From Paucimonas lemoignei (GTDB lineage: Bacteria; Pseudomonadota; Gammaproteobacteria; Pseudomonadales; Pseudomonadaceae), in contig LS483371.1 of NCBI GenBank assembly GCA_900475325.1, positions 4,402,001 through 4,466,000 on the forward strand: DNA of 64,000 nt, written 5' to 3'. Made by a program: the position numbers and the translations under genes. Below the pieces are notes generated by a model. The model saw nothing but the letters and a program-made list of their open reading frames with translations. It did no database searches and was not told where the DNA came from. Positions 1 through 8,785 of this stretch are shown here, one piece after another (the first letter of the stretch is position 1; each line of letters starts with the position of its first letter).

Positions 1-699
1 GGCAGTTTCAATCCAGTGACCAAGTCCTTCCAGATCATTTTTTGCAAGTAGCACCGCACTTAGATTACCCATTGCGGGAACATATCCGGCCTCGGCTGCG
101 GCACGGAAGAGACGCTCAATTTCTTTTTTCCGCTTTCCGGGGATTAGAAAAAAACCTTTGCCTTCCTGGTACTGGATAGCCAGCCAATCTTGTCCCTCTG
201 GAAAAGCAGCTTCGGCTGACTTAACTAACCAATCAAAATCACCCGTCAACAGATAGAGCTGAAACATAGCTTCTCCATCACCTGATCGCGCACGCTCGCC
301 TCCCAATAAGCGAGCCATGTCAGCCCACTCCTTGGGCGTCTTGACTGCCGGCGCACAGTTCTCCATCAGCTTACACAACGTATTATCAGCTCTGAACAGC
401 CGCAACATCGCATAAATATCCCCCTGAGCAGCGGACATTTCATACCAACGCTGGGCCGCGGCTGACATAAACATATTTTTTTGTCGCTCGACTTCCCCCA
501 TATAATACTGTGCCTCCGAATCACCAGCTTGCGCTGCAATTTCAAATAGCTGAGCGGCTTCAGTATCAAGATGCATATTGTAGAAAACCAAACCTTGATC
601 TTTTATTCCAATATTTTCACTCAACGGATCAGCCAACGCGTCGAAAGCTAAAACCATCAAAAAAGAAAAAACAAACTGGTTGACATTATTGAAACTCAT
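1..699 (-). CDS. Sel1-repeat protein, probable T6SS immunity protein (3' end outside window)
   Basis: The reading frame opens with ATG at 697-699 and runs off the left edge with no stop, so the C-terminus is missing. The first 23 or so residues (MSFNNVNQFVFSFLMVLAFD...) look like a signal peptide ending near ALA, which suggests a periplasmic protein. Sel1/TPR-like helical repeats follow, for example AAQLFEIAAQAGDSEAQYYM and IERLFRAAAEAGYVPAM. It lies 11 bp downstream of a LysM effector-like gene on the same strand. Known context: Sel1-repeat proteins often follow DUF4123-effector pairs and act as immunity proteins. Immunity is inferred from position and signal peptide only. A general protein-interaction role cannot be excluded. 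Confidence 0.75.
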   Translation of the reverse strand, partial: MSFNNVNQFVFSFLMVLAFDALADPLSENIGIKDQGLVFYNMHLDTEAAQLFEIAAQAGDSEAQYYMGEVERQKNMFMSAAAQRWYEMSAAQGDIYAMLRLFRADNTLCKLMENCAPAVKTPKEWADMARLLGGERARSGDGEAMFQLYLLTGDFDWLVKSAEAAFPEGQDWLAIQYQEGKGFFLIPGKRKKEIERLFRAAAEAGYVPAMGNLSAVLLAKNDLEGLGHWIETA

Positions 700-700
700 A

Positions 701-708
701 CCCCCCCC
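701..708 (-). promoter_or_regulatory. G8 homopolymer tract in the ribosome-binding position of the Sel1 gene
   Basis: The minus strand reads TGA (effector stop), TA, eight G, T, ATG. The G run therefore supplies the only Shine-Dalgarno-like sequence for the Sel1 gene and ends two bases before its start codon. Homopolymers of this length can slip, which would change ribosome-binding spacing. This is an observation from sequence; any effect on expression is inferred. Confidence 0.45.
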
Positions 709-710
709 TA

Positions 711-3700
711 TCAATCAATTAAATTCATGATAGTTTCAAACGTGGGCGTCTCTGCACGCCACATGACATCTGGACTAAGAACGGCCCTGTGTTTTTTATA
801 TTCCTCCATGAGAGATGCTAGACGTGGAAACTCGGAATCCGAGAGGGCACCATCAAGCATAAAATCATCGAGCTTATAAACATTTTCAGTGTATGACGCT
901 TTAGCTACATGCCCTTCAATACGCTCCACAGCCTCTCTAAAGCCCCGTCTCGCCAAAGCCAGCGTATCAATACAACCGTACTTGTAGAACGTCTCGTCGT
1001 AAGCATTCGCCACGATGGCACCCAATATGATTTCGATTGCTTGCCGCTGAAATGAACGCGATTGGGCAGCACTATATTTTTCCGCGGGTGCCGATGCCCC
1101 TAAAGTCAGCTCAAAACTTTTTGGCAACTGCAAAAATGTCCCTAACAATGATCCCAATCCTTCCGGAGTAAGCATCGCGACCCATTTCATCAGTTCTCGA
1201 TCTTGTTTATTCTTCACAATCGTATAGGCCATACCCCCAGCCCGATCCGCCGCCGTCATAGCCTCATATAGCGCATTGACCTTGTTATACCCCAACAAAA
1301 ACAACCACTGAAGCTCCATGCCCGCCGCCACGAGCACCTGCGCCTTAGTAAAGTACTCAAACGCCTCCGGCATGATCCAATCAAGTTTGTGGTATTCGTT
1401 CCTGATCAATTCCCGATTGAATATATCGAGGAAGTGCACCATGGCTTTGTAGCCGAGGACGAAGTTGAATTCGCCGTCAGCGCCGACTCCGGCGATAAGC
1501 GCGGCTTTGAGACGCAGGATGATCTGGCCGTTTTGCAGGGACAGGCTGAAGTCACCTTTGGCACCCACACCGGCGGCGGCACTGAAGTTAACGCCCAGCG
1601 ACGCAACGGTAAGCCAGTCTTTTTTGCTGGGGTCCAGTTCGTTATAGGGCTGGACGCTGCGGGCGGTCAGCAGGTCTTTTGGGGGTGCCCATTGCAGGCT
1701 GCCGCTGATCTTGATGCCAGCCTGGACACCTGCGAACAGATTTAAGTTGGCATTGATGACCTCGTCCGCGCGCGCATTGGGCAGGCCGTGGACATCGACA
1801 CGGGTGATGCCACGCTGGGCATCACGCCTGGTGTCCAGCTCCACATCGTTTTTGCTATCGCTGGGTTTGAGGGCCAGATTGGCGCTCAGCAACATGGATG
1901 CGCCGGCAAACCCCCAGGCTTTGATGCCGCCTTCCAGGCAGAAGCGGCCAAGGTCGACTTCGGCTTCCTGCTGCCTGAAATTCAGATATTTCGCTTTGAC
2001 GGAGGTGGCCTGGTTGCGTTTGGGCAGTTCGAACTGGACCAATTCGACTTCACCACGAGCGAGGTTGATGTCCAGAAACGTCTCGACGCCGGTACTGGCG
2101 CCCTTATTCAAACTGAGTTGGAAGCCCTTTGCAGTGGCACCGCTGTGCAAATTGCTTTGCGGCGGTGTGAGGCAACGAATCAAACGCGCTTGCGGGCTGT
2201 TATCAATGAGGCGCAGGGGGCCCAGTGGGCTTTTCTTGAAAAGCATTTGCTTGAGGCCGTTGCCCCACGCCTCGAATTCGGCGTCGTCACGCAGGTTCTC
2301 AATATAGAAACCCTGTGCCTTGAGGTAAGCCCTGAATCGCTCTGGGGCAAAAAAGCCGGAAGTGTCGAACCAGCCTTCCTGAACTTTGAGTCGCTTGGCA
2401 TCCATATGGATGAACCAATAGTCGAGCGCATCGCCATCACTGAGGTTGCCAGCATTGATGTTGAAGTTTGGGTTGCCCGTTTTGGCAGCGATCTTGGCCA
2501 GATCCTCCTGGAGGGTCTTTTGTGCCTGCCTGCCCAGGCTATTACGCAGATCCTTGAAGCTGAGGTGGCTAAGACGTTCGCGTTCAGTCGGTACGCTGAT
2601 TTCCCGCAGAGGAAAGTTACTGCGCACCAGGCGCTGCTCAGGTTTAGGCGTGAAAGTCTCCGGTTCCCAAAGCAGGTGTAAGGCAGGTTTGCGGGCGCGG
2701 ATGATGTCTTCAGCATCCTGTTTGAGCGCCTTTTCTGTGTTTTCCAGCTGCTGCCACTGGAGCCTTTCGCTCTCGAACAAGCTGCTCGGCGGCTGTTGCC
2801 GTCCCACGCGCAGCCAGTTGTCGAAGTCAGTTTCAATCCCTTTTTCCAAGGCGGCTTTTTTCTTTAGCAGCTCGTGGTACTCCCGGTAGCGCTTGATGCC
2901 CCAGGAAATATCCTCGTCAGGGTGATGCAAAGCGAACTCAGGCAGGGCAATGCCATAAGCGGCAGCGCGCATCAATGTTTTGGTGAACTCCGAATACCGG
3001 AACAACGTTTCAGACTCTCTGACCCACTCGACCAGATTGATATTCGTGCTATATACGCCAGCCGCGAGATCGCCCTGCAGTTTCGCGTGAACCTTACGGA
3101 ATTGGTCGATTTCCTCTTGTTTGAAATCGGGGTTCTTGCCGTCGATCAAATCCTGCCGCTGCTTGATATAGAGCTCAAGAATCTTGCCCATTTCAATAGC
3201 TTCAGGGCTGAACAATTCGCCACCCAGAAAACGGTACCCTTCTTTCCTTGCCTGTTGCCGGGCCTCCGTTTCCAGCGCGCGTAGCTCCGGCGCCAGCTCT
3301 CGAAATTGCTTTTGCCTTGGAATAATTTCGCGGTTCTGTTCAGCGGTCAGTAGCGGGGTGTTATCGATTTTCAGTCCGTTCTTTACAGCACCCTCGGCCT
3401 CAAATGCCTTTATCTCCTGCTTGAGCTCGCGCAACCTTTGTTCAATTTCGTGGTACTTCTGGCTCTTCTGGGTATCCAAAAAACTGCTTAACTTCGGCTC
3501 AAGGAAAAACTCCATCAGCCCTCGCTCATTCAGCGCCTTGATACGTGAATCGGCATCGGTGGTGACGACGGCTTTTTTCAGTTTGTCTGCTGCTTTAACC
3601 AATACGTCCGCTGTGTGCTCGCGCATCAGCCAGAAGCTGTCCTGCCCTACTTCATAAAGAATGTCGTAATAGTGGCTGCTCTCGCTGCAGGCCTGCGCGC

Positions 3701-3959
3701 CACAGAAGTTAGTAGTGTCGTGTTCTGCAACGTCCGGAATTCGCTCCAGTTTGAGCACTTCACTCACGGGAGGCTCAGACGCAGTCGCAGAGACGGCGCT
3801 TTCTGGTGTAGGAATGTTCAGCGTCCAGCCAGCACGAATGTAGTTGGGGTTGTGGATAAAGGGATTCAGTTCTTGCAGTTGGCCGACGCTGCTGCCAAAA
3901 CGCTGGGCAAGTGTGCTGAGGGTGTCGTCCTGCTGGACGGTATAGGTTTGCGTGTTCAT
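711..3959 (-). CDS. LysM-domain putative type VI secretion effector
   Basis: The protein has 1082 residues. Residues 2-50 form a LysM domain (YTVQQDDTLSTLAQRFG ... IRAGWTLNIP). Residues of about 100-450 are charged and coiled-coil-like. A region of about 670-850 is rich in glycine, alanine and serine with alternating hydrophobic residues (AAAGVGAKGDFSLSL, AALIAGVGADGEFNF). The C-terminus is helical. I recognise no catalytic motif. Its start overlaps the stop of the upstream DUF4123 gene by 4 bp (ATGA), so the two are translationally coupled. A Sel1 gene follows. Adaptor-effector-immunity order is well known for T6SS cargo, so an antibacterial effector is the best guess. The Gly/Ala-rich stretch could be membrane-active, but that is speculation. 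Confidence 0.7.
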   Translation of the reverse strand: MNTQTYTVQQDDTLSTLAQRFGSSVGQLQELNPFIHNPNYIRAGWTLNIPTPESAVSATASEPPVSEVLKLERIPDVAEHDTTNFCGAQACSESSHYYDILYEVGQDSFWLMREHTADVLVKAADKLKKAVVTTDADSRIKALNERGLMEFFLEPKLSSFLDTQKSQKYHEIEQRLRELKQEIKAFEAEGAVKNGLKIDNTPLLTAEQNREIIPRQKQFRELAPELRALETEARQQARKEGYRFLGGELFSPEAIEMGKILELYIKQRQDLIDGKNPDFKQEEIDQFRKVHAKLQGDLAAGVYSTNINLVEWVRESETLFRYSEFTKTLMRAAAYGIALPEFALHHPDEDISWGIKRYREYHELLKKKAALEKGIETDFDNWLRVGRQQPPSSLFESERLQWQQLENTEKALKQDAEDIIRARKPALHLLWEPETFTPKPEQRLVRSNFPLREISVPTERERLSHLSFKDLRNSLGRQAQKTLQEDLAKIAAKTGNPNFNINAGNLSDGDALDYWFIHMDAKRLKVQEGWFDTSGFFAPERFRAYLKAQGFYIENLRDDAEFEAWGNGLKQMLFKKSPLGPLRLIDNSPQARLIRCLTPPQSNLHSGATAKGFQLSLNKGASTGVETFLDINLARGEVELVQFELPKRNQATSVKAKYLNFRQQEAEVDLGRFCLEGGIKAWGFAGASMLLSANLALKPSDSKNDVELDTRRDAQRGITRVDVHGLPNARADEVINANLNLFAGVQAGIKISGSLQWAPPKDLLTARSVQPYNELDPSKKDWLTVASLGVNFSAAAGVGAKGDFSLSLQNGQIILRLKAALIAGVGADGEFNFVLGYKAMVHFLDIFNRELIRNEYHKLDWIMPEAFEYFTKAQVLVAAGMELQWLFLLGYNKVNALYEAMTAADRAGGMAYTIVKNKQDRELMKWVAMLTPEGLGSLLGTFLQLPKSFELTLGASAPAEKYSAAQSRSFQRQAIEIILGAIVANAYDETFYKYGCIDTLALARRGFREAVERIEGHVAKASYTENVYKLDDFMLDGALSDSEFPRLASLMEEYKKHRAVLSPDVMWRAETPTFETIMNLID

Positions 3960-4792
3960 GGCTGCACGGCCTCCAGCAGTTGTGCGACTTTGCGATGTGG
4001 TCGTTCTGACGAAGCAAGGATCGGCAGCAAATCCGATCGGTCGGACAGTTCGCCGTGAATGATCAGGTGGGGGATTTGCAAGAGGTCGTCGTCGACGCCG
4101 ATACGATGCTTGACGAGAAAGTCCAGATTGCGCGCCAGCCTCGGCAGCTCGCTGTCAGGTACCTGACCAAAATGGCTGGGGTTCTCCCGCAACCAATACA
4201 CCCAGCGCACGTCTTTGAAGGTGGTGAACACGCTGTCGGCATAGGCCAACGGCCAAGTGCAGGAATCGGCTGCGACTGGCGTATCAACTCGCCACTCATG
4301 CCAACGATTGGCGTCCGGCTGGAGGTTGGGTGCAGGTGTATAAACCGCCTCCCAAGGCCCCAGCAGACAACCGAGGTTGTCGCCCGCGTCCATGGCCAGT
4401 GCAGCCCAGTGCGCCGGGTTGTAGAAACTGAGCATGCTGGACCTGCCTAACGGCATCGACATCAACTTGCGGGCATGAGCCAGTGCGGCGCCCACATCAC
4501 GACAATGCAGGGCGATGCCTTTGGGGCGTTGCTGACATACCTGAGCCATACCGGCGACTCCCGATCTTGGCAAAACGAACCAAGTGGGGCCTGTCAGGGC
4601 GTGATCTTTCCAGGCCGTGCCGAACCAGAGCAGGTCGTAATCAAAGGAGTTGCCTTGAAGTTGTAGCTGGGTGACGGTCCACGCATCTTTAGCGTGGAAC
4701 TGATCGACGATAAAGATCGTCGACTCCCCTTGTGCCAGCCAGGACGCGTCCTGAGTCGGGAGATTCATCAGTCGAGAGATTGCATCGGACAT
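3956..4792 (-). CDS. DUF4123-type T6SS effector adaptor/chaperone
   Basis: This 278-residue protein has the look of the DUF4123 (Tap-1/TEC) family: an N-terminal stretch with TIFIVDQFHAKDAW, a central GPTWFVLPRSG, then AHARKLMSMPLG and FYNPAHWAALA, and a C-terminal helical tail. Members of this family load a cognate effector onto VgrG, the T6SS spike tip. It is the first gene of a minus-strand unit with the LysM protein (4-bp overlap). Unusually, no vgrG precedes it: the next gene upstream is a divergent sensor kinase. Start at 4792 is chosen because MSDAISRLMNLP is the first methionine and a purine-rich AGGGTGG lies upstream. Confidence 0.75.
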   Translation of the reverse strand: MSDAISRLMNLPTQDASWLAQGESTIFIVDQFHAKDAWTVTQLQLQGNSFDYDLLWFGTAWKDHALTGPTWFVLPRSGVAGMAQVCQQRPKGIALHCRDVGAALAHARKLMSMPLGRSSMLSFYNPAHWAALAMDAGDNLGCLLGPWEAVYTPAPNLQPDANRWHEWRVDTPVAADSCTWPLAYADSVFTTFKDVRWVYWLRENPSHFGQVPDSELPRLARNLDFLVKHRIGVDDDLLQIPHLIIHGELSDRSDLLPILASSERPHRKVAQLLEAVQP

Positions 4793-5098
4793 CTGCGCGC
4801 CACCCTGTCGTTATGCAGAAATGGGCGAAGATGCCGGGTCGAAAAAGCGCCTGCAATACAGGGACAGGAAAAGGAGACAGGTCCTACTTATGCGCAAGGA
4901 ATTGCCCTACACGTATTGTCGAAATGCTGAATCTGGTACGGTCAAAACGGCAATATCTTCAGGGCAGTTGCGAACATCTCCAACAAGTTGGCTCCTACAA
5001 AACATCATGCAACCCAGCAGCCGCACTCCACGACTAAAGTCGCTCCTACAGATCCGGGCCTTCATGCGAGACTAGCGAGCTTGTTCCTGAGGCGTTGA
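4793..5098. other. Intergenic region between the T6SS unit and the sensor kinase
   Basis: These 306 bp separate divergent genes. The right half carries a single REP-like half-element (CGACTAAAGTCGCTCCTACA, about 5031-5050) and a related fragment (GTTGGCTCCTACAA, about 4987-5000). Around 4859-4890 the sequence GGGACAGG...GGAGACAGGTC resembles sequence often found beside REP-associated transposase genes, but no transposase frame is present. No promoter could be assigned with confidence. Confidence 0.4.
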
Positions 5099-8000
5099 AT
5101 GTCTATGTCGCTGTCCAGCGGGCTGATTGCGGCCGTCGCCCTGGCTTATATGGCCATCATGTTCGCCATCGCCTTTTACGGTGATCGGCGCAGTACGTCG
5201 CTGCCCCCTCGAATCAGGGCCTGGGTCTACAGCCTGTCGCTGGCGGTGTATTGCACCAGCTGGACGTTTTTCGGTGCAGTGGGTCAGGCCGCTGAGCAGT
5301 TGTGGTCGTTCCTGCCGATTTACCTCGGGCCCGTGGTGCTGATGCTGTTGGCGCCGTGGGTCTTGCAGAAGATGGTGCTGATCAGCAAGCAGGAGAACAT
5401 CACCTCCATTGCCGACTTCATCGCCGCCCGCTACGGCAAATCCCAGTCCCTGGCGGTGGTGGTCGCGCTGATCTGTCTGGTCGGCGTTCTGCCTTATATC
5501 GCCCTGCAGCTCAAAGGCATCGTGCTGGGCGTGAATATCCTGATCGGTGCGGTTGCCGACGCTACCGGCACCCGCGCGCAGGACACCGCTCTGATCGTGT
5601 CGCTGGTGCTGGCGCTGTTCACCATTGTCTTCGGCACCCGCAATCTGGACGTTACCGAGCACCACCGTGGCATGGTCATGGCGATTGCCTTTGAAGCGCT
5701 GGTCAAGCTTTTTGCCTTCATGGCGGTGGGCGCGTTCGTGACCTACGGCCTGTATGACGGTTTCGACGACCTGTTCAATCAGGCGATGATTGCGCCGCGG
5801 CTTGAGGAGTACTGGAAGGAAACCATCAACTGGCCGTCGATGGTGGTGCAGACCGGCGTGGCAATGATGGCGATTGTCTGCCTGCCTCGGCAGTTTCACG
5901 TCACGGTGGTGGAAAACATCGATCCGCAGGATTTGCGCCTGGCCAAATGGGTGTTCCCGGCGTACCTGGTGTTGGCGGCGCTGTTCGTGGTGCCCATCGC
6001 GCTGGCCGGGCAGATGCTGTTGCCCGACTCGGTGCTGCCGGACTCGTTCGTGATCAGCCTGCCCCTGGCCACCACCCACCCCTCCCTGGCCTTGCTGGCC
6101 TTTATCGGCGGCGCTTCGGCGGCCACCGGCATGGTGATCGTCGCCAGCGTCGCGTTGTCGACCATGATCTCCAACGACATGCTGTTGCCGTGGCTGCTGA
6201 GCCGCAAGACGGCAGAGCGGCCGTTCGAAGCGTTCCGCCACTGGATGCTGTCGGTGCGCCGGGTCAGCATCGTGGTGATTCTGCTGCTGGCGTATGTCTG
6301 CTACCGGCTGCTGGGGTCTACGGCCAGTCTGGCGACCATCGGCCAGATCGCTTTTGCTGCCATTACTCAGCTCTCCCCAGCCATGTTCGGTGCGCTGTGG
6401 TGGAAACAGGCCAACCGCCGTGGGGTGTTTGCCGGGCTGGGCGCGGGGATTTTCCTCTGGTTTTACACCCTGGTATTGCCGATTTCAGCGGAAAGCCTGG
6501 GCTGGTCGCTGGAGAGTTTCCCGCTGCTGGCCTGGCTGCATGGCAACCCGCTCGGCCTGCCAATCACGCCGCTGACTCAAGGGGTGGTGCTGTCACTGGC
6601 GGGTAACTTCATCCTGTTTGGCTGGGTGTCGGTGATTTCCAAAACCCGGGTTTCTGAGCACTGGCAGGCCGGACGTTTCATCGGTCAGGACGCCAGCGTC
6701 AACAGCGGTAACCGGCCATTGCTGGCGGTGCAGGTCGAGGATCTGCTGACCTTGTCAGCGCGTTTCGTGGGTGAGGAACGTGCCCGGCAGAGCTTCATTC
6801 GTTTCGCCTATCGCCAGGGCAAGGGGTTCAACCCCAACCAGAACGCCAACGGCGACTGGATCGCCCACACCGAACGTTTGCTGGCCGGTGTGCTGGGGGC
6901 CTCGTCGACTCGGGCGGTGGTCAAGGCCGCCATTGAAGGCCGGGAGATGCAGCTCGAAGACGTGGTGCGCATCGCCGACGAAGCCTCCGAAGTGCTGCAG
7001 TTCAACCGCGCGCTGCTGCAAGGCGCCATCGAGAACATTACTCAAGGCATCAGCGTGGTCGATCAGTCGCTCAAGCTGGTGGCGTGGAACCACCGCTACC
7101 TGGAGCTGTTCAACTACCCCGAAGGCCTGATCAGCATTGGCCGGCCCATCGCCGACATCATTCGCTACAACGCCGAACGCGGCCTGCTGGGCGCTGGCGA
7201 AGCGGAAGTCCACGTAGCGCGACGCCTGCACTGGATGCGTCAGGGGCGCGCCCACACGTCGGAGCGGATGTTCCCCAACGGCCGGGTGATCGAGCTGATC
7301 GGCAACCCGATGCCCGGTGGCGGGTTCGTGATGAGTTTCACCGACATCACCGCGTTCCGCGACGCCGAGCAAGCGCTCAAAGGCGCCAATGAAAGCCTTG
7401 AACAGCGGGTCGCCGAACGCACCCATGAACTGTCGCAGCTCAACGTCGCGCTGACCGAAGCCAAGGGCACGGCAGAAACCGCCAACCAGTCCAAGACGCG
7501 CTTTCTCGCAGCGGTCAGCCATGACCTGATGCAACCGCTGAACGCCGCCCGCCTGTTCTCCGCCGCCCTGTCCCATCAGGACGAGGGTATGTCCGCTGAC
7601 GCCCGGCAATTGGTGCAGCATCTGGACAGCTCGCTGCGTTCGGCCGAAGACCTGATCAGCGACCTGCTGGATATTTCCCGGCTGGAAAACGGCAAGATCA
7701 CCCCGGATCGCCAGCCGTTCGCCTTGAATACGCTGTTCGATACGTTGGGCGCGGAGTTCAAGGCGCTGGCCCAGGAACAGGGGTTGAGCTTCCGGGTCAG
7801 CGGCACGGCCTTGCGGGTCGACAGCGACGTGAAGCTGTTGCGACGTATTCTGCAAAACTTCCTGACCAACGCCTTCCGCTATGGCAAGGGGCCGGTGCTG
7901 CTGGGCGTTCGACGTCGGGGCACGTATTTGAGCCTGCAGGTGTGGGATCGCGGGCCGGGGATTCCGGAAGACAAACAGCGGGTGATTTTCGAAGAGTTCA

Positions 8001-8578
8001 AACGTCTGGACAGCCACCAGACCCGCGCCGAAAAAGGTCTCGGCCTGGGGCTGGCGATTGCCGACGGCTTGTGTCGCGTGCTGGGCCATACCCTGCAAGT
8101 GCGTTCATGGCCGGGCAAGGGCAGTGTGTTCAGCGTTTGCGTGCCGCTGGCGCACCATCAGATATTGCCTGTCAGCCCGGCGCAGGACACCAGCCGTCCG
8201 GCGCTGACCGGCACTCAGGTGCTGTGCATTGATAACGAAGACAGCATTCTGATTGGCATGAACAGCCTGCTGACCCGCTGGGGTTGCCAGGTGTGGACAG
8301 CGCGTAATCGCGAGGAGTGTCAGGCCTTGCTCGATGAAGGCGTGCGGCCGCAACTGGCGCTGGTGGATTACCACCTGGACGATGGCGAAACCGGCACCGA
8401 ACTCATGGCCTGGCTGCGCACCCGTCTGGGCATGCCGATGCCAGGCGTGGTCATCAGCGCCGACGGCCGCCCCGAACTGATCGCCCAGGTGCATGCTGCC
8501 GGTTTGGATTTTCTGCCCAAGCCGGTCAAGCCTGCGGCTTTACGGGCGTTGTTGAGTCGGCATGTGGTGTTGGGGTGA
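5099..8578 (+). CDS. Hybrid sensor histidine kinase with sodium:solute symporter-like sensor domain
   Basis: 1159 residues. Residues of about 1-490 are a many-helix SLC5/sodium:solute symporter-like membrane domain. A linker region, a PAS-like domain (about 640-750, ITQGISVVDQSLKLVAWN) and a coiled coil follow. The dimerisation domain has SHDLMQPLNA with the phospho-acceptor His at about residue 808. The ATPase domain shows NFLTNAFRYG, DRGPGIPE and GLGLGLAIADG. The C-terminal receiver has VDYHLDDGE with Asp at about 1090 and the conserved Lys in LPKPVKP. The layout resembles CbrA-type kinases, but with an added receiver. No response regulator is adjacent, so it probably signals to a distant partner or phosphotransfer protein. 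Start at 5099 has GAGG upstream; an in-frame ATG at 5105 is an alternative. Confidence 0.88.
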   Translation: MSMSLSSGLIAAVALAYMAIMFAIAFYGDRRSTSLPPRIRAWVYSLSLAVYCTSWTFFGAVGQAAEQLWSFLPIYLGPVVLMLLAPWVLQKMVLISKQENITSIADFIAARYGKSQSLAVVVALICLVGVLPYIALQLKGIVLGVNILIGAVADATGTRAQDTALIVSLVLALFTIVFGTRNLDVTEHHRGMVMAIAFEALVKLFAFMAVGAFVTYGLYDGFDDLFNQAMIAPRLEEYWKETINWPSMVVQTGVAMMAIVCLPRQFHVTVVENIDPQDLRLAKWVFPAYLVLAALFVVPIALAGQMLLPDSVLPDSFVISLPLATTHPSLALLAFIGGASAATGMVIVASVALSTMISNDMLLPWLLSRKTAERPFEAFRHWMLSVRRVSIVVILLLAYVCYRLLGSTASLATIGQIAFAAITQLSPAMFGALWWKQANRRGVFAGLGAGIFLWFYTLVLPISAESLGWSLESFPLLAWLHGNPLGLPITPLTQGVVLSLAGNFILFGWVSVISKTRVSEHWQAGRFIGQDASVNSGNRPLLAVQVEDLLTLSARFVGEERARQSFIRFAYRQGKGFNPNQNANGDWIAHTERLLAGVLGASSTRAVVKAAIEGREMQLEDVVRIADEASEVLQFNRALLQGAIENITQGISVVDQSLKLVAWNHRYLELFNYPEGLISIGRPIADIIRYNAERGLLGAGEAEVHVARRLHWMRQGRAHTSERMFPNGRVIELIGNPMPGGGFVMSFTDITAFRDAEQALKGANESLEQRVAERTHELSQLNVALTEAKGTAETANQSKTRFLAAVSHDLMQPLNAARLFSAALSHQDEGMSADARQLVQHLDSSLRSAEDLISDLLDISRLENGKITPDRQPFALNTLFDTLGAEFKALAQEQGLSFRVSGTALRVDSDVKLLRRILQNFLTNAFRYGKGPVLLGVRRRGTYLSLQVWDRGPGIPEDKQRVIFEEFKRLDSHQTRAEKGLGLGLAIADGLCRVLGHTLQVRSWPGKGSVFSVCVPLAHHQILPVSPAQDTSRPALTGTQVLCIDNEDSILIGMNSLLTRWGCQVWTARNREECQALLDEGVRPQLALVDYHLDDGETGTELMAWLRTRLGMPMPGVVISADGRPELIAQVHAAGLDFLPKPVKPAALRALLSRHVVLG

Positions 8579-8674
8579 TGGGGTGATGGGGCTGGAATGC
8601 GATCAAACTGTGGAGATTCTATGCCTGCCTGCAAGGCATCCGAAAACATACAGAAGCCTTGGCTGGCCTCGGAC

Positions 8675-8770
8675 CTGTGGGAGCGAATTTATTCGCGAAG
8701 GCAATATCAAGCCCCATGAAGATGCGTCGGGTGTACCGGCCCCTTCGCGAATGAATTCGCTCCCACAGGG
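8675..8770. repeat. REP doublet (GGGAGCGAATT class)
   Basis: Two inverted REP copies: CTGTGGGAGCGAATTTATTC at the left and its near-complement ending GAATTCGCTCCCACAG at the right, about 45 bp apart. It sits between the convergent kinase and pvdH genes and may protect or end both transcripts. Confidence 0.85.
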
Positions 8771-8785
8771 AATCACTCAACCCTC

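Noticed and set aside
5072..6241. 389-codon minus-strand frame opposite the sensor kinase
   Set aside because: Very rich in His, Arg, Gln and Gly, typical of the antisense of GC-rich coding DNA.
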